DNA of 64,000 nucleotides from Meconema thalassinum. Taxonomy: Eukaryota; Arthropoda; Insecta; Orthoptera; Tettigoniidae. Numbering within the stretch: the first letter of the stretch is position 1; every line of letters starts with the position of its first letter. A model generated the notes under the pieces. It was not told the origin of the DNA and searched no databases. It saw only the letters and a program-made list of their open reading frames with translations. The stretch spans positions 466,452,693 through 466,516,692 of the forward strand of contig OX336392.1 in NCBI GenBank assembly GCA_946902985.2. The letters are read 5' to 3'. Shown here one piece after another: positions 39,778 through 49,713 of this stretch. Made by a program: the position numbers and the translations under genes.

Positions 39778-42700
39778 ATGCCCTTTACAAGACAAACAAC
39801 TAAAATGGAGGAGAAATTGGCAGCATTGCTAGAAAAGTTAACCGGCATGGAAGACGGCCAGAAGAGGATGGAAGACGGCCAGAAGAAGATGGAAGACGGC
39901 CAGAAGAAATTAGCCAAGGACCTGAAGGATGACCTGAAGAAGATGGAAGACGGCCAGAAGAAGATGGAGGACGGCCAGAAGAAGTTAGCAGAGGACCTAA
40001 CTGCCAAACTAGAAGACGGCCAGAAGAAGATGGAAGACGGTCAAAATAAGCTAGCGGAGGACCTGAAGAGGATAGAGGACGGCCAGAAGAAGATGGAAGA
40101 CGGTCAGAATAAGTTGACACAGGACCTGAAGAAATTAGAACTGGGTCTGCGTGAGGAAGTCACGGCAGTGGAAAAGAAGTTTGACGCCTTACAAGTGGAA
40201 GTTGCCGAGCTGCGCCAACGCCCGCTGATGGGGGTGGAGGAGAAATTCAACGCCTTACAAAAGGAAGTTGCCGAGCTGCGCCAACGCCCACTGACGGGGG
40301 TGAAAGAAGAATTCAACGCTCTACGAGAGGAAGTTGCCGAGCTGCGCCAACGCCCGCCCACCGTGACACCGGGAATATCAGGAACGGGACATAGCAGAGT
40401 GACGCCCCCAACCTTCGACGGAAAGGTCCCGTGGAGCACCTACTTACGTCAGTTCGAGGCAGCCTGTTCCATAAATAACTGGAACAACACAGAAAAGGCT
40501 ACAGCTCTCATTGTAGCGCTGAGAGGCGACGCCCTTAACGTCCTTCAGGCCATCCCGACTGGATCCCATGACTACGCTTCACTGATCGCCCATATGGAGT
40601 CCCGATATGGAGATAGCCATCTTCAGCAGGCCTACCAGATGCAGCTCCGGACCCGGGTACAGAAGAACGCGGAAACCCTGCAGGAGTTCGAGATGGACAT
40701 CGCACGCCTCGTAAGGCTCGCCTACCCAACAGCGCCGGCCGACTTTCTGGAGCAGATAGCGACGCAGACTTTCACCGACGGGCTACGGGACTCGGACACT
40801 CAACAGGCGCTGCGTCTCGCGCGCAATAAGACCCTGGCAGATGCGCTGAGCCACGCACTTGAGTTCGAGACGGCAAAGCAGGTATCTAGAATGTGCGCGC
40901 GGGTGCGTCAGGTGGACGTTGACGAACCAGCCCAAGCCAACAAGACCAAGCCCCTGGCCGATGAACTGATGGAGGTGCTAGGCCGGTTCTTCAAGAGTCG
41001 CAGTACCACCAACAAAAACTTAGCCGAAGGACATCCGGTGAGGCGGCCCGGAAGAGGACTACCAACCTGCTGGACCTGCCGTAAGAGAGGCCACCTGAGC
41101 AAGGACTGCGGTGATCGCCGCCGCCAAGAGTTTCCGACGGGACAGTCAGTCGTAGGGAAACCGCGCGGCCCAGGAAAGCAAGTATCAGCCAGCCATGAGG
41201 GGCGAAGGTTGGCTCGTGACAGTCGTCAAGCCCCGGCAGTCCAAGTTCGTGTGACGCAGTTACGGAGGGATAAAAGCAGCCTGATGGTCGACGGAGTCAT
41301 CAACGGAGTGAGCTGGCCCATGCTAATCGACACGGGAGCATCGAGGACCATCGTCAGCCCGACCGTGATCCCGAAGTGGAGAGTGCAACCCACACAAAGG
41401 AACCTCCAGCTAATAACCGCGACCGGAGAGACCGCACCGGTACATGGCGAAGCATCACTGGAGTTCGTCATTGGTCGACGGGCGATAAAGCATCCAGTGC
41501 TTGTGGCTGACGTATCAAACGAAGTGATCATCGGACTGGACTTCCTGGACCAGAACAACATCATCTTGGACTTGAGCACCAACACTCTGCACTTCGGAGG
41601 AGAGGAACTTGCTTTGCAACCTGCGCACGAGTCCATCACCGCACGACGAGTAAGGCTGAGAGAAGACGTCATCGTTCCCGCCAGGACGGAGGTCAGCGCT
41701 GCCGTAATTGTCGACGGAACTGCTGAGGGAGTGGCGGCTGTCATCGAGCCAAAATATGAGGACATCCAGACAAAAGGATTGCTAGTAGCCAAGACCCTCA
41801 TCAACACGACGTCTCGACCGTACGTCCGCCTGTCCAACCTGAACGACTACGACATTACGGTTCACCGGGACACCAACCTAGGAGTCTGCGAGCCCGTTAC
41901 CTGGATTGCCCGCATCACCGACACGACGGACGGACACCTGCAGACGGACAACCGAAGAAGACGCACACTGCCAGAAGAACTACAGCAGCTGTACCAAGGA
42001 TCCCAGGACCATTTAGACGAGGAACAATCACGCCAACTTCAGGACCTGTTACGCGAATTCCAGGACGTCTTCTCCGTGGGGAGCAAAGACTTCGGCAGGA
42101 CAAGCTTGGTCCAGCACAGAATCGACGTTGGGGACAGCGCACCGATTAGGGCCCCATTCCGACGAGTCCCGCTCGCCAAGCAAGCCGAAGTCGACCGGAT
42201 GGTAGAAGAGATGAAGGAGCAAGGGGTGATCGAGCCATCACATAGTCCTTGGAGTTCTCCGGTCGTGCTAGTGAAGAAGAAGGACGGTTCCACCAGGTTC
42301 TGCGTGGATTACAGGCGGGTGAATGACGTCACGAAGAAGGACAGCTACCCTCTACCCCGGATCGACGATACCCTGGACACCATATCAGGGTCGAGATGGT
42401 TCTCCACCTTGGATTTGAAGAGTGGCTACTGGCAGGTGGAGGTCCACCCTAAGGACCGCGAGAAAACGGCGTTCTCTGTGGGCAGCGGGCTCTGGCAGTT
42501 CACCGTCATGCCATTCGGTCTGTGCAACGCCCCTGCGACCTTCGAAAGGCTAATGGAGTCCATTCTGAGGGGACTACACTGGAAGACCTGCCTGGTCTAC
42601 CTAGACGACGTCATCGTTCTGGGGAGAAGCTTCGAGGAGCACTACAGCAACCTGAAGGAGATCTTGTTGAAGCTACGGGCTGCCCAGCTGAAGTTGAGTC

Positions 42701-44790
42701 CCAAGAAGTGTCAGCTCTTCCAGAAGCGGGTCCAGTACCTTGGGCATATCGTCTCCGAGGAAGGGGTGCGCACCGACCCAGAGAAGACCGCAGCTGTGAG
42801 GGAGTGGCCAGTTCCTAAGGACAAGTCCCAACTACGAAGCTTCCTGGGACTCTGCACTTATTACCGTCGCTTCGTGAGGGGATTCGCCGACATCGCCAAA
42901 CCTTTACATCGACTGACTGAGAAGGACCAACTCTTCACGTGGACAGCAGAATGCCACAGTGCCTTCGAACAACTCAAGCAGGCTCTGTGCACCGCGCCTA
43001 TTTTGGCCTACCCCAGACCTGGAACAAGGTTCATCGTCGATGCCGATGCCAGCGACTTTGGCATAGGGGGAATCCTGTCGCAAGTAGTGGACGGCGAGGA
43101 AAGAGTAGTAGCCTACTTCAGCAAGGCCTTGTCAAAGCCAGAAAGGAACTACTGCGTCACCAGGAAGGAGCTGCTCGCCATCGTGAAGACCATTGAACAC
43201 TTCCACAAGTACCTGTACGGGCAAGAATTTCTCATCAGGACCGACCATGCATCCCTGCGGTGGCTCCTGAACTTCAAGCAGCCCGAGGGTCAACTCGCGC
43301 GGTGGTTAGAGAGGCTTCAACAATACAACTTTGAGATTCAGCACAGGAAAGGCCAACTGCATTCTAACGCCGACGCCCTGTCACGAAGACCGTGCCCCGA
43401 AGACTGCACCTTCTGTACTAGGAGGGAGGAGAACACCGGGATACTGTGCCGACGGACTACTGTGGAACTTCAAGGGAACTGGAGCCGCGAATCTTTCACG
43501 CGGGCACAAGCAGAAGATGATGACCTGGGACCGATAGCCGAATGGAAGAAGGCCTGTGTCCCCAGACCCGGGTGGAACATTGTGAGTGACTGCAGCCCAA
43601 AGTTTAAGTCCTACTGGGCACAGTGGGACTCGCTGATTGTAAGGGATGGCCTCATCTGCCGTACCTGGGAGAGCACCGACGGGAAGACATCTCGGGAACA
43701 AGTCGTCGTTCCAAAGGCTATGACGGAGGAAGTCCTGAAGGAAGTTCATGGAGGATCATCTGGTGGACACCTAGGGATAAAGAAGACCCTGGAGAAGCTG
43801 AGAGAGCGGTTCTACTGGATCGGATGCCGAACAGACGTGGAGAACCACTGCGCGAGGTGCCACGATTGCGCAGCCAGCAAGGGCCCAGGACGAAGACGAC
43901 GGGGTCCACTGAAGACCTACAACGTGGGCGGCCCCATGGAGAGAGTGGCCATCGATGTTGCTGGGCCATTCCCGTTAAGCGAGGCAGGGAACCGCTACAT
44001 ATTAGTCGTCAGCGACTACTTTACCAAATGGCCGGAGGCGTATGCGCTCCCTAACCAAGAAGCCGCGACGATTGCAGAGACCCTGGTGAAGGAATTCGTC
44101 AGCCGGTACGGAGTACCCCTGGAGCTGCACTCCGACCAAGGGAGGAACTTCGAGTCGCAGGTGTTCCAGAACCTATGCCAGCTGCTGGGAATCCGGAAGA
44201 CAAGGACAACGCCACTACACCCTCAGTCCGACGGGATGGTAGAGCGATTCAATCGCACCATCGAGAACCATCTTCGAATAGTCGTCAGCGAGCACCAGAG
44301 GGATTGGGACAAACATCTTCCACTATTTCTCCTGGCCTACCGCGCCGCCGTGCATGAAGCCACCGGGTGCACACCAGCCCGGGCCATGTTTGGGAGGGAG
44401 CTCCGTCTACCTGTCGATCTTGCCTTGGGCCGACCTGGGAATGATCCGATCCCGGTAAGCCAGTATTGTCAAGAACTGGTCGACCAACTGGAGGACGTGC
44501 ACGCGTTCGCGAGGAGGAAACTGCGGATCGAGACCGACAGAATGAAGACCCGATACGACCAGCAGACGGATGCCGGCGGATTCCACGAGGACGACCTGGT
44601 CTGGCTCTTCAACCCATTACGGAAGAAAGGCCTGTCACCCAAACTGCAGAAGTCCTGGGAGGGCCCGTACCGAGTCGTGAAACGGATCAACGATGTCGTC
44701 TACAGGATCCAGCGGAGCCCGAGGGCGAAGATGAAGATCGTGCATCGAGATCGCCTGGCAGCCTACGGAGGGACACAGACGGACCAATGA
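39778..44790 (+). CDS. Gypsy Gag-Pol polyprotein (1670 aa, single frame)
   Basis: Domains in order, with approximate residues. 1-125 are tandem 7-18-residue EDGQKKM/L-type coiled-coil repeats. Three VAELRQRP-containing units follow (to about 200), then a retrotransposon Gag domain. Next are the knuckle CWTCRKRGHLSKDC (about 430), the protease MLIDTGASRTIVS (about 515), and RT with VKKKDGSTRFCVDYR (830) and LVYLDDVIVL (940). RNase H shows VDADASDFGIGG (1085) and RTDHASLRWL (1155). The integrase has an HHCC finger (1323-1365), AIDVAGPFP, LHSDQGRNFES and VERFNRTI (DDE, about 1391/1451/1487), and ends in a WEGPYRV C-terminal domain. Gag and Pol share one frame with no frameshift or stop codon. 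All catalytic residues I checked are present. Confidence 0.95.
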   Translation: MPFTRQTTKMEEKLAALLEKLTGMEDGQKRMEDGQKKMEDGQKKLAKDLKDDLKKMEDGQKKMEDGQKKLAEDLTAKLEDGQKKMEDGQNKLAEDLKRIEDGQKKMEDGQNKLTQDLKKLELGLREEVTAVEKKFDALQVEVAELRQRPLMGVEEKFNALQKEVAELRQRPLTGVKEEFNALREEVAELRQRPPTVTPGISGTGHSRVTPPTFDGKVPWSTYLRQFEAACSINNWNNTEKATALIVALRGDALNVLQAIPTGSHDYASLIAHMESRYGDSHLQQAYQMQLRTRVQKNAETLQEFEMDIARLVRLAYPTAPADFLEQIATQTFTDGLRDSDTQQALRLARNKTLADALSHALEFETAKQVSRMCARVRQVDVDEPAQANKTKPLADELMEVLGRFFKSRSTTNKNLAEGHPVRRPGRGLPTCWTCRKRGHLSKDCGDRRRQEFPTGQSVVGKPRGPGKQVSASHEGRRLARDSRQAPAVQVRVTQLRRDKSSLMVDGVINGVSWPMLIDTGASRTIVSPTVIPKWRVQPTQRNLQLITATGETAPVHGEASLEFVIGRRAIKHPVLVADVSNEVIIGLDFLDQNNIILDLSTNTLHFGGEELALQPAHESITARRVRLREDVIVPARTEVSAAVIVDGTAEGVAAVIEPKYEDIQTKGLLVAKTLINTTSRPYVRLSNLNDYDITVHRDTNLGVCEPVTWIARITDTTDGHLQTDNRRRRTLPEELQQLYQGSQDHLDEEQSRQLQDLLREFQDVFSVGSKDFGRTSLVQHRIDVGDSAPIRAPFRRVPLAKQAEVDRMVEEMKEQGVIEPSHSPWSSPVVLVKKKDGSTRFCVDYRRVNDVTKKDSYPLPRIDDTLDTISGSRWFSTLDLKSGYWQVEVHPKDREKTAFSVGSGLWQFTVMPFGLCNAPATFERLMESILRGLHWKTCLVYLDDVIVLGRSFEEHYSNLKEILLKLRAAQLKLSPKKCQLFQKRVQYLGHIVSEEGVRTDPEKTAAVREWPVPKDKSQLRSFLGLCTYYRRFVRGFADIAKPLHRLTEKDQLFTWTAECHSAFEQLKQALCTAPILAYPRPGTRFIVDADASDFGIGGILSQVVDGEERVVAYFSKALSKPERNYCVTRKELLAIVKTIEHFHKYLYGQEFLIRTDHASLRWLLNFKQPEGQLARWLERLQQYNFEIQHRKGQLHSNADALSRRPCPEDCTFCTRREENTGILCRRTTVELQGNWSRESFTRAQAEDDDLGPIAEWKKACVPRPGWNIVSDCSPKFKSYWAQWDSLIVRDGLICRTWESTDGKTSREQVVVPKAMTEEVLKEVHGGSSGGHLGIKKTLEKLRERFYWIGCRTDVENHCARCHDCAASKGPGRRRRGPLKTYNVGGPMERVAIDVAGPFPLSEAGNRYILVVSDYFTKWPEAYALPNQEAATIAETLVKEFVSRYGVPLELHSDQGRNFESQVFQNLCQLLGIRKTRTTPLHPQSDGMVERFNRTIENHLRIVVSEHQRDWDKHLPLFLLAYRAAVHEATGCTPARAMFGRELRLPVDLALGRPGNDPIPVSQYCQELVDQLEDVHAFARRKLRIETDRMKTRYDQQTDAGGFHEDDLVWLFNPLRKKGLSPKLQKSWEGPYRVVKRINDVVYRIQRSPRAKMKIVHRDRLAAYGGTQTDQ

Positions 44791-44814
44791 TTGATCGGGA
44801 CGATCAGCCTTTTT

Positions 44815-44827
44815 AGGAAGGGGGTGG
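44815..44827 (+). promoter_or_regulatory. Polypurine tract
   Basis: aggaagggggtgg immediately precedes the 3' LTR. It has the expected position and composition for plus-strand priming. Confidence 0.8.
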
Positions 44828-45572
44828 TGTTACGGCTGTGAGTTTGTGTCATCGCTCGCCGCTTGAGTCACAATTGCCCCAGGGGCTGGGCTGTGGCTTG
44901 CCTCCTGTATTGCGCGCGCCTTATGCAACAGGGCTACTACAGACAAAGGGATAGTCCAGAAGATTCGTGACTGGACCAGCGGTGGAAACCTCGAGAAGCC
45001 GTGGACTCTGGATGGATCGAGAACCATTTATTGAGTCACCGGCCTGCTATATAAGAGTGACCCGTGAAGCAGTTGTGGTTGTGTTTTACGAGCTAGTGTG
45101 AGCGATTATCGTGAGCGACAGAAGTGTGGTGACTTGCGAAACCCCTAGTGTAGCGGCGAAGTGAGGAACATACAGGGGACTGCCGTGTTCTGAGTAAGTG
45201 TGCTTTCACTGAGTGTCAGATATTGTGGTGTCGAAATCTTGTGACATTGTTCTCCCAGCTTGTGAACAGCGTACTTCAAGTGCTCGTAAGTAACTGTATT
45301 TGTTTTACCTGAGGAAGAGGGGCAGGTAGCTTCTGCCAAGGCCACCGGACTCATTAGGACGGATTAACTTCTGTGGTCTGTGACAAGTGAAAGGGGAAGT
45401 ATTCTCGACTTGAGGAAACTGGAGTAAGCAAATAATTGCTTGTATTTGCTGATTCGTGTAATTTTCTGGCCACAATAAAGTTAATTATTTCTTTAAGCAG
45501 TAATTGGTGTTGTGCTTTGTACCCCACCGTAATCCAGTTAACAAAAGTGCCACTAGGGTGTGGCACGTAACA
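44828..45572 (+). repeat. 3' LTR of the gypsy element
   Basis: 745 bp, with the same sequence as the 5' LTR except one inserted g by my reading. Provides the terminator/polyadenylation site (aataaa 45474-45479). Confidence 0.96.
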
Positions 45573-46920
45573 ATACTATTGTAGATCGTATGGAGAACGA
45601 AGATTGGCTTGCCCAAGAAGTTTATACCTGTCGCACAAGGTTTTACAGTTGATCGGTTGTAGCCGTGACAATGTGCGCGCAGGCGGAAAAAAATTAAATA
45701 ATTAATTAATAGAAATTAATTATTTGGTTGCTGCAGGGTTGGAGGGAAGAGTTTGGCTTGGCTGTAACTCGAGGGTGATAGGATTTTCTTGACGTGGAAT
45801 GGTGCGGTAGGTGGGGAGGCTACAATGGCTTGGATGTAACAATGGTAACGGTTGGAAGGGAAGGAGATTCTTAACTTGAATTTGGGAACGGGGTAGAGGG
45901 TTATAGGCTGACTGGGGAATCGATGGTTGCGATGATGTAGTGGCGTGGAAGATAGATCATCAGATTTGCATCGGTTTTCTCGGAGCTCGTAGCAGCGACG
46001 TCTGACCTGTATCGTGTCTAGGCTCAGACTACCACTCACTCAGCTTGGAGGCATCGTAAGATTTGCCTTATTAAGTGGGAACCTGGTGCTCTATTGAGCT
46101 CCTTATGCCCCGCGATATAATGACGTTTTTGGCTTTAATGCCTTTTGGCATTGTTTTCATAATATTTTGCACCGTACCGAACTGGTATGTCGGCAGTGGG
46201 TGCAAAGTTTGTTTGGCGTATAAGTTTGAATATTTTATTTATAATTAAATTATAATTATGTGGATTAGATTATCTCCGAATTGCAGTACTTCGCCATGGC
46301 TTTGCTCCACAGGTCCTGGACATGCGAGTCAGTGTAGACCGTCCATTTACTGTGGGGCAAGGTGTAGATTTGTGTTGTTGCTTCAGCAGCAGCTTCAGTA
46401 TTTTAATATTTGATAATTATAGATAAAATGGTTGTAATTGTTATGGTTAATTTTAATGAGAGAAGAAAGACCTCTTAGTAGGTTGACTTTGGTAGTGTGA
46501 AAGGTTATAGACCTGTAGTAGGTTGTTGTTTGGAAATAAAAAATAATAAGAATAATAAGCCTGGCAGACGCGGTCAAGTCAAGTTCTGGGGCAGTAACGT
46601 CACCCTCACGCGCCAGTGGGCAATGTGAGCGCGGTAGCGCGATCGATCTTTTGGACATTCGTGTTCACTGGGCGCGTGAAGCGCGCCAGCATGAGCTGGG
46701 AGCGCGAAGCGCGACCAGTGACTTTTAAGTCATGCCAGTACCGGTGCCCAATATAGGGCTCCTTTCCTTGGCCTTTTGTGTGTTCAGCTTTTGTGTATTT
46801 TTGTTTCGCCCCTGCTCCAGTTTAGATGGGGAAGGGGGAAAGCTTTTTGTTCGCTACTTGATTAGTGTGTTTTTATTTGTTTTATTCCTTGCGAATTAAT
46901 GAGTGCAAGATCGACCTCTG
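45573..46920. other. Leader side of the gag-like ORF1 (minus) and unassigned DNA
   Basis: Before the gypsy insertion this was contiguous with 38934 and so lies upstream of the ORF1 at 37653-38888. It holds no open frame I trust. 46457-46560 repeats the paired gacctNtagtaggtt segment seen at 36750-36860. 46620-46730 is GC-rich with several gcgcg...cgcgc half-palindromes (gcgcgtgaagcgcgc, gagcgcgaagcgcg). Confidence 0.45.
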
Positions 46921-47653
46921 CCCCCAGGGGCTCACATCTTGTGGGCGTGGGTTGGCGACCACGGGGCCCCAGCTGAGGCCGGCATTGCTTCCACTTACTT
47001 GTGCCGGGCTCCTCTCTGTCTTCTTTCCTGTCGACCTCACTTGGTCAACTCTTATTCTCTTCTGACCCTGACGGTATTAGGGTATCCGAGGCCTAGGGAG
47101 TCTCTTCCTTTCCCGCCTTAATTGGCCCTTGTCTCATCTTTTCTGATACCCTCCTTCTGCGAGGGGTCAGCCTTCTTTTTCTCTTCCTTTTACCTCCTGC
47201 CTTGTGCTCTAGGCCCTTAAGGAGGCAGGGTGTATGTAGCCCCACCACTTTTGGTGCGCCCTAGATAATGCTACACCCTCAGGGGCTCACGGCTGGTGAG
47301 TTCGGGAGTTGGCGACCCCGAGGGATTCCTGAGCTGGGTCCGTTTTTCCCTTTTTGTCCCTTACCTTTGGGGCGGACCCTCTCCTCTTTCACTTTCCTAT
47401 CTGCCTTTCATGGCTCTCCTTCCTTCCAAGACCCTCAATCCGCCTTCACCGAGGGTTGAGGGCATTTCTTTTCCTCCTGTCCTTTATTTGCCTTATTCTT
47501 CTTTAGTTTTCCATTTCTTCTTCTAGTATGTAGGTTAGTAGTTAGTTTTCGTTTTAAGTTCGCTTTTCATTTTCATCCTCACGATCACCCAAACCATCAG
47601 GGGCCGATAACCTAGATGTTAGGCCCCTTAAAACAACAATTATCATCATCATC
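46921..47653 (+). mobile_element. 735-bp-class retroposon, copy 5 (14-bp TSD)
   Basis: Full-length reference copy. The duplication aagatcgacctctg flanks it at 46907-46920 and 47654-47667. Head module 1 starts at about 46924 and module 2 at 47280; both begin caggggctcac and share gttggcgacc. The hairpin is at 47600-47627, followed by ttaaaacaacaatt and (atc)n. Confidence 0.95.
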
Positions 47654-47928
47654 AAGATCGACCTCTGTTTGTTCCTCTCCGCTCGCCATGGTTTTTGAAG
47701 GTTCTCTCCTTAAAACGGCTTGTGCCAAATGGTGTGTTTATGGCAGAATGAGTATTCCACAGTGTAAGCTGGTGTTACTTTGCTTAATTGGTTCTGTGGA
47801 ATCTTCTTATCAGGGCTGTGTGGTTCGTCATATCGTGGTTCGTAGTGGTAGTCGCTAACCAATAGTAATCCGCACGAGACTATGTCCCTGATTTCGCTAT
47901 TGGTTAGTTGTCGTGTCTTTATTTTTGG

Positions 47929-48438
47929 CCCCCCTGTGGGTGGGGGGTTTAGAATACACCCACGGTATCCCCCGCCTGTCGTAAGAGGCGACTAGAAGGG
48001 GCGACCTTGGCTATACTTTTAGGACTCCGCGTTGTTTTGTGAATTGGACCCCCAGTGGGTGGGGGGAAGCGAATACATCCACGGTACTCCCTGCCAGTCG
48101 TAAAAGGCGACTAAAAGGGCTTCTCGGAACGGTCCCCTTTCGAGGGTTTGACAGTCAGCTCTAAAAGACATACACCCGTGCGGTATAACTCTCATTAGGT
48201 TATATCGCACTTCTTTCCGTCACTGCTTTCAGGGTCTGGCAACCAAAATGTCTATATGTGCGTGCTGTTAGGGGATGGGCCACTTACGCTAGCGACTACG
48301 CTCGAAAGCCTGTTCCGGTCTTGGCCGCGCCGACAGGTGGGTGTGCCATGTACCCGTTCAGTAGTATCCGCCTGACTACGCAGGTCCCCGCACAGCCGAA
48401 TGTCTGAGCTGTAAAATCCAGTATATGCCAAGGGGTAC
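47929..48438 (+). promoter_or_regulatory. LINE C1 5' UTR with two tandem promoter-like monomers
   Basis: Monomer 1 (about 47929-48047) and monomer 2 (about 48048-48165) share gtgggtgggg, aatacaYccacggta, ccctgcc and a gtcgtaaRaggcgacta segment that can form a gtcg/cgac stem. The same pair opens C2 (59350) and, degraded, copy A (14121 and 16098). Tandem 5' monomers often act as internal promoters in non-LTR elements; that role is inferred. Confidence 0.7.
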
Positions 48439-49713
48439 ATGCCGATACGGCATTGTAAAACATCCGAACCCCGGGCAATGCCTTCCCAGCTAGGCGGGCC
48501 TTGCCCTGGCTGGGTAGCGCCTACTGTGACGGCCCGTGATCGGATGTCGGTGGCATTCGGGGAGGATGATCTGGCCATGGGTTCAAAAAGAAAAATCCCC
48601 AAACAGGGTTGTCCTACAACCAAGTCTTTAACATTTGATTCCCTACGGGGATCAACCCCCTGGGAACAATCTGTGCGTGAAAATCTGGGTGCTAACACCC
48701 CCAAGTTTCTGGTATCTACCAGAACAGATGGGGGTGATTTCAAGCAGGTAAAGAGTATTTTGTTTTCTCGCCACATAGAAGGTGTCTATGGTGAGCTTGA
48801 GAAAGTACAAAAGATGAGGAACGGAGGCTTGTTGCTCAAGACTAGGACTGGTGAGCATGTTGAACAACTTTTGCAATGTGACCACTTTGGCGAAATTTCG
48901 GTCAAAGTGGAAAAGCACACGTCCCTTAATCTGGTCCGAGGAGTTATTTTCCACCGAGACCTGATTCTGAACACTGACGAGGAGCTCAAGGAGGATATGC
49001 AGCTCCGTCACGTGACTGATGTCCGGCACATTACGCGCAAGGTCAATGGTCAAATCGTGGATACTGGTGCTTTCATTATTTCCTTTGAGCTTTCGGTGCT
49101 CCCGGAGAAAGTCAAGGTTACAAGTTACCGTTGTGACGTACGGCCTTATATCCCTCCACCAATGAGGTTCGGGCACATGTTATCCCGATGCTCGAGCCCC
49201 GCAATCTGCGGAACATGCGGTAAGGTACCTCACGAAGCGGAAGAGTGCACAACACCTTATCAGTGCACTAATTGCCCTGGATTTCATCCTCCTCGGGACA
49301 GGAACTGCCCTGTCTTCCTGAGTGAGAAGAAAATCCAGGAGATCAAAACCCTGGATGGTCTCACCTACCAGGAGGCCCGCAAGAAGTACCGTACCTCGAC
49401 TTCGCCTTCTCCAACGATTGATTATAGAGCCATAATACCAAATTTGGTCCCGGCTACCTCATCTTTTGTACCAGCTGTGAAACCTGCAACTGAGTTTCCT
49501 GTTCCGAAACCAGCTCCTAAGATTATAACGGAAAGCCCGAAGGTGACTTCAACTCCACCTTCGGCCAGCACGAAGGCTGTGCGAGCGAAGGCTGCTCCGC
49601 CCGCACAGCAGGGGAGGAAGACTTACTCCCCACTCGGCCAAACGGTCGGCGAAAGCCGCGCCGAAGCCGACGGAGGCGGCATCGTCGACCAGGGTCAGGA
49701 ATTCGGCTCCTGA
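48439..49713 (+). CDS. LINE C1 ORF1 (Gag-like, C-terminally altered)
   Basis: 424 codons from MPIRHCKTSEPRAMPS. The central conserved region has SILFSRHIEGVYGELEK and GVIFHRDLILNTDEELKE. A zinc-knuckle region follows at about 230-290 (ICGTCGKVPHEAEEC, QCTNCPGFHPPRDRNCP). Compared with copy A the first knuckle has lost six residues including its first Cys pair (junction near 49167). The C-terminus (about 49620 on) is shifted by deletions relative to copies B and C2, so it ends in GGGIVDQGQEFGS instead of the acidic DVVDDDPPESKL tail. The upstream start is uncertain. ORF2 begins at 50034. Confidence 0.8.
   Translation: MPIRHCKTSEPRAMPSQLGGPCPGWVAPTVTARDRMSVAFGEDDLAMGSKRKIPKQGCPTTKSLTFDSLRGSTPWEQSVRENLGANTPKFLVSTRTDGGDFKQVKSILFSRHIEGVYGELEKVQKMRNGGLLLKTRTGEHVEQLLQCDHFGEISVKVEKHTSLNLVRGVIFHRDLILNTDEELKEDMQLRHVTDVRHITRKVNGQIVDTGAFIISFELSVLPEKVKVTSYRCDVRPYIPPPMRFGHMLSRCSSPAICGTCGKVPHEAEECTTPYQCTNCPGFHPPRDRNCPVFLSEKKIQEIKTLDGLTYQEARKKYRTSTSPSPTIDYRAIIPNLVPATSSFVPAVKPATEFPVPKPAPKIITESPKVTSTPPSASTKAVRAKAAPPAQQGRKTYSPLGQTVGESRAEADGGGIVDQGQEFGS

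Larger units (their letters stand above)
38935..45572 (+). mobile_element. Complete Ty3/gypsy LTR retrotransposon
   Basis: 6638 bp, bounded by LTRs of 744 and 745 bp and by the 4-bp duplication atac (38931-38934, 45573-45576). The LTRs start TGTTAC and end GTAACA. A primer-binding site follows the 5' LTR, a purine tract precedes the 3' LTR, and one uninterrupted gag-pol frame fills the interior. The only LTR difference I see is one extra g near the 3' end (acaaaatgcc versus acaaaagtgcc). This points to a recent and possibly active insertion. Confidence 0.96.

Noticed and set aside
39838..40130. Non-coding minisatellite
   Set aside because: The repeats keep the gag-pol frame and encode a heptad-like EDGQKK series, so they are part of the coding sequence.
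40104..42293. Minus-strand open frames of 60-200 codons under the gypsy element
   Set aside because: They are shadows of the gag-pol coding frame in GC-rich sequence.
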